A stretch of 64,000 nt of DNA from an uncultured Celeribacter sp. GTDB lineage: Bacteria; Pseudomonadota; Alphaproteobacteria; Rhodobacterales; Rhodobacteraceae. Below are positions 37,396 through 46,793 of the stretch, piece after piece. Position numbers and translations under genes: made by a program. Within the stretch, counting starts at the first letter, position 1; each line of letters opens with the position of its first letter. The DNA lies in NCBI RefSeq assembly GCF_963676475.1, contig NZ_OY781106.1:248001-312000 (forward strand). Reading direction: 5' to 3'. The notes under the pieces are model-generated. The model saw nothing but the letters and a program-made list of their open reading frames with translations. It made no database searches and had not been told where the DNA came from.

Positions 37396-37698
37396 ATGAA
37401 CCTGACGCCCAGGGAAAAGGACAAGCTTTTGGTTTCGCTCGCCGCCATGGTGGCGCGGGGCCGGTTGGAGCGTGGTGTGAAACTGAACCACCCGGAGGCG
37501 ATCGCGCTGATCACCGATTTCGTGGTCGAGGGCGCGCGGGATGGCAAAATGGTGTCCGAGCTGATGCAAACGGCGGCGCATGTGGTGACAAAAGACATGT
37601 GCATGGACGGGATCGCGGAGATGATCCACGAGGTGCAGGTCGAAGCGACCTTTCCCGATGGCACCAAGCTTGTCACCGTTCACCATCCGATCCGGTAA
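37396..37698 (+). CDS. ureA: Urease subunit gamma
   Basis: 100 aa structural subunit, usual length, beginning MNLTPREKDKLL and carrying the conserved VVEGARDG and TFPDGTKLVT segments. It follows ureD by 13 bp. Together with UreB and UreC it builds the nickel urease that hydrolyses urea to ammonia and carbamate. Confidence 0.97.
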   Translation: MNLTPREKDKLLVSLAAMVARGRLERGVKLNHPEAIALITDFVVEGARDGKMVSELMQTAAHVVTKDMCMDGIAEMIHEVQVEATFPDGTKLVTVHHPIR

Positions 37699-37702
37699 GA
37701 TC

Positions 37703-37732
37703 GGAGATGAGTATTTTGACCAAGAAAAAGTC
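37703..37732 (+). repeat. GAGTATTT 3'-end motif, copy 4
   Basis: Between ureA and ureB, 7 bp after the ureA stop: ATGAGTATTTTGACC then AAGAAAAAGTCAGGAG. It is the same subtype as the pqiA copy. Its final AGGAG can also serve as the ureB ribosome-binding site. Confidence 0.7.
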
Positions 37733-37743
37733 AGGAGCCTGAG

Positions 37744-38049
37744 ATGATTCCCGGAGAGTACTTTATTCAAGAGGGCGAGATCGAGTTGAACGCAGGCGCT
37801 GAGGTGACGACGCTGACCGTGTCCAACACCGGCGACCGCCCGGTGCAGGTCGGCTCGCATTATCATTTCTACGAGACCAACGTAGGGCTGGACTTCGACC
37901 GTGACGCGGCGAAGGGCAAGCGGCTCGATATCGCCGCGGGGACAGCGGTACGGTTCGAACCGGGGCAGACGCGCGAAGTTGAGCTTGTGCCTTTGTCTGG
38001 CGCGCGTGAGGTTTACGGCTTCAATCAGAAAGTGATGGGTCAGCTTTGA
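37744..38049 (+). CDS. ureB: Urease subunit beta
   Basis: 101 aa structural subunit with the family start MIPGEYF, VGSHYHFYE (~39-47) and the C-terminal GFNQKVMGQL. Its stop codon overlaps a TTG start of the small gene that follows. It is separated from ureA by 45 bp that hold the GAGTATTT motif. Confidence 0.97.
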   Translation: MIPGEYFIQEGEIELNAGAEVTTLTVSNTGDRPVQVGSHYHFYETNVGLDFDRDAAKGKRLDIAAGTAVRFEPGQTREVELVPLSGAREVYGFNQKVMGQL

Positions 38050-38420
38050 TCCGCAAGGCTTTCATATCCCTCGTCTTTGTGCTGCCTTTTGGGGTGTCGG
38101 CGCAGGCGCTCGATTGCGACGATGCGATGACGCAATCCGCCATGAATGCCTGTGCGTATGAGGCTTGGGTGAAGGCCGATGAGGACCTGAACGACACCTA
38201 TGCTTGGGCCATGGATCGGGCGAAAAGCATGAGCGAGGCGACAGCAGAGGCGCTGCGCACCGCGCAACGCGCGTGGATTCCGTATCGTGACGCGGCCTGC
38301 GAGGCCGAAGGCATCCTGTTCGAGGGCGGTTCGATCCAGCCGCTGATCGTCTACACCTGTTTGGAACATTTGACGCGCCAGCGCACCGAAGAGATGCGCG
38401 CCGTTTACGAGATGAATTGA
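38046..38420 (+). CDS. Exported LprI-like (DUF1311) protein in the urease operon
   Basis: 124 aa. The TTG start overlaps the ureB stop (TTGA). A signal peptide (~1-20, ending VSAQA) precedes a DUF1311/LprI-type domain with the cysteine pattern LDCDDAMTQSAMNAC, RDAACEAEG and VYTCLEHL (four cysteines, likely two disulfides). Related proteins inhibit lysozyme, but a role in urea metabolism is not known. It lies 12 bp before ureC. Confidence 0.85.
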   Translation: MIRKAFISLVFVLPFGVSAQALDCDDAMTQSAMNACAYEAWVKADEDLNDTYAWAMDRAKSMSEATAEALRTAQRAWIPYRDAACEAEGILFEGGSIQPLIVYTCLEHLTRQRTEEMRAVYEMN

Positions 38421-38432
38421 GAGGGATAAACC

Positions 38433-40175
<1,743 letters not shown>

Positions 40176-40257
40176 TGGTTCTGCGAGCAGATGTCCTGCA
40201 GGGTGCGGCTTTTGGCGGCGTCTTGCGGTCTTTGGTGTGAGTGCGTCGGGTGTTGCA

Positions 40258-40324
40258 TTGTTTGTTCATCCCTTTGGTCTATCCTGACATCATAGGGAGG
40301 AAACCGTCTATCAGAGAGGTTTCC
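40258..40324 (+). promoter_or_regulatory. Promoter and leader hairpin of the DUF1127 gene
   Basis: TTGTTT (40258-40263), 16-bp spacer, TATCCT (40280-40285) form a plausible sigma-70 promoter. A hairpin GGAAACC (40299-40305)/GGTTTCC (40318-40324) with 12-nt loop covers the last bases of the GAGAGG ribosome-binding site of the next gene. Both are weakly supported. Confidence 0.4.
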
Positions 40325-40328
40325 AGAT

Positions 40329-40553
40329 ATGCAGAACGTCGCCAATATCGCGATTCTCACGCCAAGCCTCAGAGCGCGGCTCGATCTGTTCTTCGCCACA
40401 TTGGGGCAAGGCGTGAACGCCTATGCCGTCCGGCGCAAACGCTTGGGAGAGCTAGCGCGCCTCGACGCGATGAGCGATGCCGAGTTGCTCAAACTCGGGA
40501 TCACCCGCGACCGCATTCCGCATTACGTCTTTCGCGACTTGTTTTCCGTCTAG
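40329..40553 (+). CDS. DUF1127 small protein
   Basis: 74 aa. The C-terminal half has the DUF1127 core (RRKRLGELARLDAMSDAELLKLGITRDRI), a basic helical motif found in small alphaproteobacterial proteins. Several are stress-induced or RNA-binding (related to CcaF1-type proteins of Rhodobacter), but this one is untested. GAGAGG is 9 bp upstream of the ATG. It sits in the 2.1 kb insert that splits the urease cluster. Confidence 0.85.
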   Translation: MQNVANIAILTPSLRARLDLFFATLGQGVNAYAVRRKRLGELARLDAMSDAELLKLGITRDRIPHYVFRDLFSV

Positions 40554-40612
40554 CGGGCGCTGATGCGCGGCGAACAGGATCGGCACGTCGCACGTCCCGG
40601 GATGTTCCGCGG

Positions 40613-40939
40613 TCAAAGGTGCTCGAGGACCTGAAACTCTTCAGGTGCGTCGAGCATGATCACGGCGTCGCTTTCATCGCGGTCCTCAATGCGGATCGAA
40701 GTGACATGTTTGGTCGCGTAGTAGCGGTCATCATTCAGAATATGTTGCGGCAGTTTGGAAATGTCGAACACCTGATAGGCGGTGCGGGACACGACAACAT
40801 CACAGGTAAAACCGGGAAAGCGGGCCGTGTCGTTGCCCTCGATAAAGCTGGCTTCAAGTGCTGCTTCACGTGCGCGCAACTCTGCGATTTTCGCGCGGAG
40901 CCGGGCAAGCTCGTCAACGGGCGAACGGGTCATGTACAT
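40613..40939 (-). CDS. Short coiled-coil protein, paralogue of the next gene
   Basis: 108 aa. A coiled coil (~8-35, ELARLRAKIAELRAREAAL) is followed by a beta-rich segment with VFDISKLPQHILNDDRYY. This architecture recurs at the N-terminus of the 409-aa neighbour (RAQMARLREREAEL; VDPAKLPHAILSDPHFF). RBS GGAGAGA is 7 bp ahead of the ATG. Similar small proteins are found near phage genes, but no phage genes are here. Function unknown. Confidence 0.75.
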   Translation of the reverse strand: MYMTRSPVDELARLRAKIAELRAREAALEASFIEGNDTARFPGFTCDVVVSRTAYQVFDISKLPQHILNDDRYYATKHVTSIRIEDRDESDAVIMLDAPEEFQVLEHL

Positions 40940-41004
40940 TGTGTCTCTCCTTCTGGATCGAATGGGCCCAAATTCAGGGCGTCAGGGTCATTACAGGCTG
41001 TGGA

Positions 41005-42234
41005 TCAGGTTTCCCCGCCGACGGCGATGCGACGGGATGAAAAGGCGGTGGCAGGCATGACATCGCTGTCTTCGAAATCTGTGGGCGGCGGCGTGAGTGG
41101 TCCCAAAGCGACATCCGCTGACAGATCGGCAAGTTGGTCCGCCTGGGTTTCCAGCGCCTGTGCGGTGTCCAAGGCGTCGGGGAGGGTCGCGGGCGCGAGC
41201 ATGTCTTCCGAGTCATGGATCATTTGTGCCACATCTTCGTCCGGCAGGCCGGCCAGAGGTTGCAAATGGGCATGTTCCGTCGGACGCAAATCTTTTGGCG
41301 TTTCGCCTTCTACAGCGTCATGGGCATCTATCAGTGGCATGTCCGCCGCCATGACGGCCTCCTGTGACGAGGCGGCTTTCAGACCGAAAGGATCGTCTGC
41401 GTTGACGAAGGCCTCAGGGGTGCCTTCGGGTTCAGGCGAGGCGAGATCGACAGCGGCGGTGTCCTCCGATGCCGCCAAAGCTGGCGTTTCGAGGTCGTAC
41501 ATCTCTGTGAAAGGATCATCCTTCTCCTCGACCGGAACGCCGATGGTGCGCACCTCCATAGGGGAGGCTGCAGGCGGCCTCTCGATGGAGCCTTGTTCGG
41601 CGACGTCCAGCGAGATGGCGTCACTTGCAAAAGCCTCTTCGTGGGCCGGACGTTCGAATTTTTCGGTCTCATCGGCCATGACACCTTCGACGGAGCTGTC
41701 CATGGAGGGCAGAGGGGCCTCTTCGAAATCGACGGCCTCAATCGCGTCTTCGGGTGCATCGAGGCCCGCAAAAACTTCGGTGTCTTCGGCTGTCGTCTCA
41801 ACCTCTTGGGAAGGTTGGGTGTCAGACTCTTCCAGCATCGACACAGGCTGCGGTGCATCCTCAACTGTCAAATTGATCTCTTCCAAAGTCTCGCAATCGG
41901 GCTCATGCAGGACAACAGTTTCGGACATTGCCGCCTGCGCCACCGCGGGTCGTGGCCAGAGCAGCACCACGGTTTCCTCTTCGGAGGCAAAAAAATGCGG
42001 ATCGCTCAGAATTGCATGCGGCAGCTTGGCGGGATCGACCCGCACCGGCATCCGGGTTTCGATCACGGCGACACGGGTGGCTCCGATGACCTTTTCCCCG
42101 CCGTTTTCGGTCGCAAAGCTGCGGATTTCATCGCAAAGTTCAGCCTCGCGCTCGCGCAGCCGCGCCATTTGCGCGCGCAATTCAAAAAGCGCATCGACAG
42201 CATCGAGGGGTGTGTGATCATGCATGGACGTCAT
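41005..42234 (-). CDS. Acidic coiled-coil protein with paralogous N-terminus
   Basis: 409 aa from ATG 42234 (GGAG about 10 bp upstream). Residues ~12-105 repeat the architecture of the 108-aa neighbour: coiled coil then KLPHAILSDPHFF. The remaining ~300 residues are acidic, low-complexity and rich in Glu, Asp, Ala and Pro, with no domain recognised, probably disordered. No signal or membrane segments. It lies upstream of its smaller paralogue on the same strand (65 bp gap), so both may be cotranscribed, antisense to the urease genes. Confidence 0.75.
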   Translation of the reverse strand: MTSMHDHTPLDAVDALFELRAQMARLREREAELCDEIRSFATENGGEKVIGATRVAVIETRMPVRVDPAKLPHAILSDPHFFASEEETVVLLWPRPAVAQAAMSETVVLHEPDCETLEEINLTVEDAPQPVSMLEESDTQPSQEVETTAEDTEVFAGLDAPEDAIEAVDFEEAPLPSMDSSVEGVMADETEKFERPAHEEAFASDAISLDVAEQGSIERPPAASPMEVRTIGVPVEEKDDPFTEMYDLETPALAASEDTAAVDLASPEPEGTPEAFVNADDPFGLKAASSQEAVMAADMPLIDAHDAVEGETPKDLRPTEHAHLQPLAGLPDEDVAQMIHDSEDMLAPATLPDALDTAQALETQADQLADLSADVALGPLTPPPTDFEDSDVMPATAFSSRRIAVGGET

Positions 42235-42308
42235 GGGCAAGGTCTCCTTGCCTTCCATTTGGGGGCGAGTCGGTTAAGAAAGTCCCAATTCCTGACAGGA
42301 GGACGAAA

Positions 42309-42851
42309 ATGAGCAAAAAAGCCTATGAGATTTGCAAGGGCTGTGGTGCGAAAGCCGAGGATTTTGTGGCGCTGACTTACGATCAGCGACTGCTTCGCCG
42401 CAAGAAATTGACGACCGAGGCGGGCGCGTCGATCTTTGTCGATCTGCCGCAGACGGTTTCTATTGCCGAGGGCGACGGGTTTACCTGCGAAGACGGCACG
42501 GTGATCGGGGTGCGCGCCGCCGAGGAAGAGCTTTATGCCATCACTGGCGAGACGGTGACGCGCTATGCCTGGCACATCGGCAACCGGCACACGCCCTGTG
42601 AAATCGCGTCGGATCGGTTGGTCATTCAACGCGATCCGGTGCTCAAGGCGATGCTGGCGCAATTGGGCGCGGAGGTCACCGAGATCATGGCGCCGTTCAG
42701 CCCGGAAGGCGGGGCCTATGGGCATGGTCGCACTATGGGGCATGATCATGGGGGGCACGATCACGGACATAGCCACAGGCATGCCCATTCCCACGACCAC
42801 GATCATTTCCACGACCACGGGCATTCTCAGCACCACCATCACCATGACTGA
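42309..42851 (+). CDS. ureE: Urease accessory protein UreE
   Basis: Nickel metallochaperone, 180 aa. The N-terminal domain contains DQRLLRRKKL and the central domain has HIGNRHTPCEI with the conserved metal-binding His. The C-terminal tail (~145-180) is very His-rich and ends HHHHHD, a nickel store. Strong RBS AGGAGG. Because the preceding 2.1 kb is occupied by other genes, ureE needs its own promoter, probably within 42235-42308. It overlaps ureF by 8 bp. Confidence 0.96.
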   Translation: MSKKAYEICKGCGAKAEDFVALTYDQRLLRRKKLTTEAGASIFVDLPQTVSIAEGDGFTCEDGTVIGVRAAEEELYAITGETVTRYAWHIGNRHTPCEIASDRLVIQRDPVLKAMLAQLGAEVTEIMAPFSPEGGAYGHGRTMGHDHGGHDHGHSHRHAHSHDHDHFHDHGHSQHHHHHD

Positions 42852-43482
42852 CCCGCACGCGCTTCTGACCCTGACCCAATGGCTCTCGCCCTCCTTTCCC
42901 TTGGGCGCCTTTGCCTATTCGCATGGGCTGGAACTGGCGATCTCCGACGGCCATGTCCGCGATGCGGCGGGGCTGAAAGACTGGCTCCGTGTGATCCTCA
43001 CGCGGGGTGGTGGGCATGTGGATGCCTACCTTCTGGCGCTGGTCCTTCAAGGCGCCGATGCGCAAGAAATCGGCGATCTGGCGGAGGCTCTGGCGGGCTC
43101 GAAAGAGCGCTGGGCGGAGACCTTTGAGCAGGGGCAGGCTTTTGTCACGACCGTGACCCAGATGGGCGGTCCCGCACGACCTGCGCGTGCCTTGCCGGTC
43201 GCGGTGGGCGAGGCGGCGCGGGATCTGGACCTGCCCTCCAAAACCGTGATTGCGCTTTATCTTCATAGCTTTACCTCGAACCTTGTGTCGGCTGGCGTGC
43301 GGTTCATCCCGCTCGGTCAAGCCGCGGGGCAGACCGTGCTGTCTCAACTACACACAGAGATCGAGCAGGTGGCCGAGGCAGCCCTGGCCGCCACGCCCGA
43401 CAGCCTCACAACCGGCGCCTTTGCCGCCGATTTGAACGCGGCGCGCCATGAGGATATGGACGTCAGAATATTCAAGACCTGA
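42844..43482 (+). CDS. ureF: Urease accessory protein UreF
   Basis: 212 aa helical protein that works with UreD and UreG in nickel insertion. Conserved LSPSFPLGAFAYSHGLE is near the start (residues ~13-29), SARPARALPVAV-like stretch in the middle, and VRFIPLGQAAGQ near 150. ATG 42844 overlaps the ureE end. A palindromic element separates it from ureG. Confidence 0.95.
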   Translation: MTDPHALLTLTQWLSPSFPLGAFAYSHGLELAISDGHVRDAAGLKDWLRVILTRGGGHVDAYLLALVLQGADAQEIGDLAEALAGSKERWAETFEQGQAFVTTVTQMGGPARPARALPVAVGEAARDLDLPSKTVIALYLHSFTSNLVSAGVRFIPLGQAAGQTVLSQLHTEIEQVAEAALAATPDSLTTGAFAADLNAARHEDMDVRIFKT

Positions 43483-43484
43483 GC

Positions 43485-43597
43485 AAAGCGTTTCTCAAAA
43501 AACTTGAGGCACTCAATTTTTGAGAAATGCTGCAATATCAATTCAGTGTGGCAACGTTTTTCGCTCAATCTGATTCAGATTAAACGAAAAACGCTTT
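43485..43597. repeat. 113-bp MITE-like palindromic element between ureF and ureG
   Basis: Ends are 9-bp inverted repeats AAAGCGTTT (43485-43493) and AAACGCTTT (43589-43597). Inside are two palindromes. The first pairs AGCGTTTCTCAAAAA (43487-43501) with 43517-43531 (one G:T) around TTGAG-GCA-CTCAA. The second pairs CGTTTTTCG (43555-43563) with CGAAAAACG (43585-43593) around AATCTG-ATT-CAGATT. No coding sequence. It lies in the middle of the urease operon. Confidence 0.75.
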
Positions 43598-43613
43598 AGA
43601 CAGGAGACGAGAC

Positions 43614-44228
43614 ATGGCATCACCAAACGGACCTTTGCGAGTGGGCATCGGTGGCCCGGTGGGCGCCGGGAAAACCACGCTGACGGGGGTGCTGGCCAAG
43701 GCATTGTCAGCGAAATACTCCATCGCGGTCATCACCAATGACATCTACACGCGCGAGGATGCCGAGGCGCTCATGCGCCAGCAAATCCTGCCGATGGAGC
43801 GCATTCGCGGCGTTGAAACCGGCGGCTGCCCGCATACGGCGATCCGCGAAGATGCCTCGATCAACCTCGCGGCTGTGGCCGATCTGTCCGAAAAATTTCC
43901 CGATCTCGATGTGATCCTGATCGAGTCCGGCGGCGACAACCTTGCGGCGACGTTTTCGCCGGAATTGGCCGATCTGACGATCTATGTGATCGACACAGCG
44001 GCCGGTCAGGACATTCCGCGCAAACGTGGCCCCGGTGTGACGCGTTCGGATATGTTGATCGTCAACAAGGTCGATCTGGCGCCCTATGTCGGAGTCGATC
44101 CTGAGCTTTTGGAAGCGGACACGAAACGCGCGCGTGGCACGAATGCCTATGTCATGGCGGCGTTGCGCCATGGCAAAGGTGTCGAAGAGGTTGTGCGCTT
44201 TGTCGAAGAGGAGGGCGGGCTCGTTTGA
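43614..44228 (+). CDS. ureG: Urease accessory GTPase UreG
   Basis: SIMIBI GTPase that drives nickel delivery to urease. It is 204 aa. P-loop GGPVGAGKTTL is at 12-22, the CPH metal motif in GGCPHTAIREDAS (~70), G3 ESGGDN, and NKVD G4. RBS CAGGAG is 7 bp before the ATG. Last gene of the urease cluster; no urea transporter genes follow. Confidence 0.97.
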   Translation: MASPNGPLRVGIGGPVGAGKTTLTGVLAKALSAKYSIAVITNDIYTREDAEALMRQQILPMERIRGVETGGCPHTAIREDASINLAAVADLSEKFPDLDVILIESGGDNLAATFSPELADLTIYVIDTAAGQDIPRKRGPGVTRSDMLIVNKVDLAPYVGVDPELLEADTKRARGTNAYVMAALRHGKGVEEVVRFVEEEGGLV

Positions 44229-44303
44229 GCTGCCCATCCCATGGCCCGGTCACGGGTCCTTTCGCTGGCCTGACAACTGGTCTGACTGCCGGCGTTCAGC
44301 CGA

Positions 44304-45323
44304 TCAAACGGTTTCTGAGGCGTGCGATGTGACGGGTCTTGCCGGGGGGAGGGACTTGCCCTGTTCTTCCAGAGCCCGAACCGCGACTTCATAGGCGCGG
44401 CGGAACCGCGGTGCGTTGCGGCGTTCCTGCAAGATATGGCGACAGAAAATGGCCGTTTGATAGGGGCGCGAACTGGGGGCAAGTTCGGCAAGAAGGCGGC
44501 GATTATAGCCCATATGATCGCGTCTTTTTCGCAGCGCCCGGGTGATTTCACGCTGGGAGAGGCGGCCTTGCATCGCGGCCTCCAAGATCGGGGTCAATGC
44601 GCCGATTTCCATGATCTCATATTCCGGGTCGATGCCGAACAGGCGACAGGGGAAGCGGGTGACGTGCGGTGCGTTGAACAACGCGGCATGCATCGCGTCT
44701 TCCTCGACCTTCGGGTCGTATAGCACATAGGCTTTCTCCGCGCCCTCCAACATGTCGGGGGCAAACCCGTACCGCGAGGTGAAATCCATGCGTCGGGTTT
44801 TCGGGAAGCGATGATCCCAGGAGGCCAGACGGCTGTTGAGCGTGGCCTGTGGGGAGATGGTGATCACCGTGGCGCCGGGGGCGGCGACGGAATAGGCGGC
44901 GGCCGCATAGCCACAGGCGCCGGCGCCATAAAACACCACTTGATCGAAATCTTCAAAAAAGCCTTCGTCCACCAACCGATCGAAATAGCGGTAGATGTGT
45001 TTCGAACGGAACCAGTCGCCGCTGTCGTCAGGCCCATGTGAGATCAGTGTCAGGGAAGACCAGCCGTGCTCTCCGGCGAGTGACATGCCAATGGGGTAGC
45101 CTTTTGGCGTGCGTTCCGTAATGCGTTCGTAGCTCTCGAAACTCACCAGAAGTACTGGCTTTTCATCCAGAAATGCGACGCTGTGGTGATCGCCCAGTGC
45201 CTGATGATAACCAAGCTCTTCGCCAAGCTCTTTGATTGCATCGCACCATTCGTCTTTGGGAAAGTCCGAGATATCCTCGATATCCTGCATCGCCTTTTGC
45301 AGTTCCGTTTCCTGCGTGCTCAT
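44304..45323 (-). CDS. Alpha/beta-hydrolase-fold protein with Gly at the nucleophile
   Basis: 339 aa from ATG 45323 (RBS GGGGAG); an in-frame start at 45410 lacks support. The central part resembles the hydrolase elbow of proteins with YGxSxGGY and SPQ motifs: here VVFYGAGACGYAAAAYS then VITISPQATL, so the Ser is Gly135, with Cys137 next to it. The C-terminal ~100 residues are helical and basic (RKRRDHMGYNRR). I could not assign a function. Similar orphan genes occur in Rhodobacterales. It faces ureG. Confidence 0.7.
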   Translation of the reverse strand: MSTQETELQKAMQDIEDISDFPKDEWCDAIKELGEELGYHQALGDHHSVAFLDEKPVLLVSFESYERITERTPKGYPIGMSLAGEHGWSSLTLISHGPDDSGDWFRSKHIYRYFDRLVDEGFFEDFDQVVFYGAGACGYAAAAYSVAAPGATVITISPQATLNSRLASWDHRFPKTRRMDFTSRYGFAPDMLEGAEKAYVLYDPKVEEDAMHAALFNAPHVTRFPCRLFGIDPEYEIMEIGALTPILEAAMQGRLSQREITRALRKRRDHMGYNRRLLAELAPSSRPYQTAIFCRHILQERRNAPRFRRAYEVAVRALEEQGKSLPPARPVTSHASETV

Positions 45324-45648
45324 TTGACGTCTCCCCGAACTCTTTGTGCGCAACATACAACTCACCAACCGGCCATCTTCGTCATGCACGGGTGTTTCAT
45401 GCTGAGACAAAGAAGGCGTACAATGGTTAATCTCATGTTATCCAAATAGGGCTTTTGCGTGGCAGGCAAAAGGATTTCCGGTGTTTCCTCGGTCAATGTT
45501 GCGCAGAAGGAAACGATGAGCGCTTCTCCGCCGTTTTGATTTTCTCTTGCTGCGAAATGTGGCAAAATTGGACAGGCTGAAAAGGCCGCAAGACAGTGCC
45601 TCTTGAAGCGCCGACTCGGATGGGATGCACTTGGACCAAACGGCCCAC
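45324..45648. other. 325-bp region without genes
   Basis: It lies between two leftward genes. It contains an inverted repeat CTTTTGC (45452-45458)/GCAAAAG (45466-45472), 7-nt loop, about 130 bp upstream of the orphan hydrolase-fold gene and possibly regulatory. The promoter of that gene must be here. A short open frame at 45362-45565 shows no coding features. Confidence 0.5.
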
Positions 45649-45864
45649 TCAGCCGAGGATGATCCCGACCGTCACAGCGCCCAAGCCCATGGCGGAGACC
45701 AGAAGGGCAACGAGATTGAGCGCCACAACCTTTTGCAGACGCGCGCGGATCTCCTCATCCGTGCCGCCGGCTTTCTTGGCCTTCAGCGCGGCCATGATGC
45801 AATAGCCCAACAGCGCCACCCCCGCCAAAGTCAGCGTCACACCGCCCCAGATCAATGCATCCAT
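45649..45864 (-). CDS. Small two-helix membrane protein
   Basis: 71 aa from ATG 45864 with GAGGG 7 bp upstream. Two membrane helices (~4-27 WGGVTLTLAGVALLGYCIM and ~47-70 LNLVALLVSAMGLGAVTVGI) flank a charged loop KAKKAGGTDEEIRARLQ. This pattern matches small inner-membrane proteins common in Rhodobacterales. No function known. Confidence 0.75.
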   Translation of the reverse strand: MDALIWGGVTLTLAGVALLGYCIMAALKAKKAGGTDEEIRARLQKVVALNLVALLVSAMGLGAVTVGIILG

Positions 45865-46022
45865 CCTCAGTCCCTCACTTTTCATTTCGCCCTGCTTGAT
45901 ACAGAACTGGCCCGGGCAAGCAAGCATTTGCGCGCTTGAATGGCTTTCCTGGAGGCCAAGTCATTGAAAAAGGGGCCGGGGTTTGGAATGAGTAACGGAC
46001 GCATGATCCCAACAGGCCCAAA

Positions 46023-46793
46023 ATGACCGTCGATCAGATGAACCAGCTTTCGACTTCGCAGGACGGCGGACCAGAGATTTTGCCTCTGGGGCGGGACGGC
46101 TGGCTGGTGCGCTTTGCCTTGACGCCCGCGCCTTGGGCGATGGCGGCGGTGCAAAAACTGTATGCTTTGGGCGCGGCTTCTGCGCTTTCGGGCGTGACGC
46201 GCGTGGCGCCGAGCCTAACCTCTGTGCTGTTTTCCTATGATCCTGATTGTACCGACCGTGCGGTGATGCGGGCACAGATCGCGCAGCTTCTGGAGGGCGA
46301 AGACTGGCACCATGCCACGCCTGAACCCGCCACGCGGGTCTGGCAGGTGCCGGTGGGATTTGGCGGGGATCACGGTCCCGATCTGGCGGAGGTGACGGGG
46401 ATGACGGGGCTCAGCGCCGCGCAGGTGGTCGAAGAGATCGTCCAGACGCCGCTCAGGGTTCTGGCCATCGGATTTGCCCCCGGTCAGCCCTATCTCGGCC
46501 TCTTGCCCGAAGCCTTCGATCTGCCGCGGATGACATCGCTCAACCCGCAGGTGCCGCAGGGCGCGATTGCTTTGGCCGTGCGCCAGCTCGTGCTCTTTGC
46601 CAATGCCTCGCCGACCGGCTGGCGTCAGGTCGCGCGCACGGCGTTTCGGGTGTTTCGACCCGACAGCGACACGCCCCTGCCGCTTTGCGCGGGCGATGAA
46701 ATGCGGCTGGTCCCGGTGTCTGGGGCGGAGATGGACGGGCTTTTGGCCTCTGGCGACCCAACCGGCGGCGCCAAGCTGGAGCTGCGGTCATGA
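46023..46793 (+). CDS. pxpB: 5-oxoprolinase subunit B
   Basis: 256 aa, KipI/PxpB family, with VPVGFGGDHGPDLAEV (~113-128) and the GFAPGQPYLGLLPEA segment (~150). With PxpA and PxpC it splits 5-oxoproline to glutamate using ATP. The stop overlaps the pxpC ATG (ATGA). It is first in the order pxpB-pxpC-pxpA. The ATG has only a weak RBS. Confidence 0.93.
   Translation: MTVDQMNQLSTSQDGGPEILPLGRDGWLVRFALTPAPWAMAAVQKLYALGAASALSGVTRVAPSLTSVLFSYDPDCTDRAVMRAQIAQLLEGEDWHHATPEPATRVWQVPVGFGGDHGPDLAEVTGMTGLSAAQVVEEIVQTPLRVLAIGFAPGQPYLGLLPEAFDLPRMTSLNPQVPQGAIALAVRQLVLFANASPTGWRQVARTAFRVFRPDSDTPLPLCAGDEMRLVPVSGAEMDGLLASGDPTGGAKLELRS

Noticed and set aside
36402..37676. 424-codon minus-strand frame opposite ureD and ureA
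   Set aside because: ureD and ureA are well supported with RBS and operon spacing; the opposite frame has low-complexity composition.
40613..42234. Coiled-coil gene pair as prophage remnant
   Set aside because: The pattern is reminiscent of small phage-associated proteins, but no integrase, capsid, terminase or att-like repeats are nearby.
45362..45565. 67-codon minus-strand frame in the 325-bp gap
   Set aside because: No ribosome-binding site or conserved features, and it covers what is probably promoter DNA.
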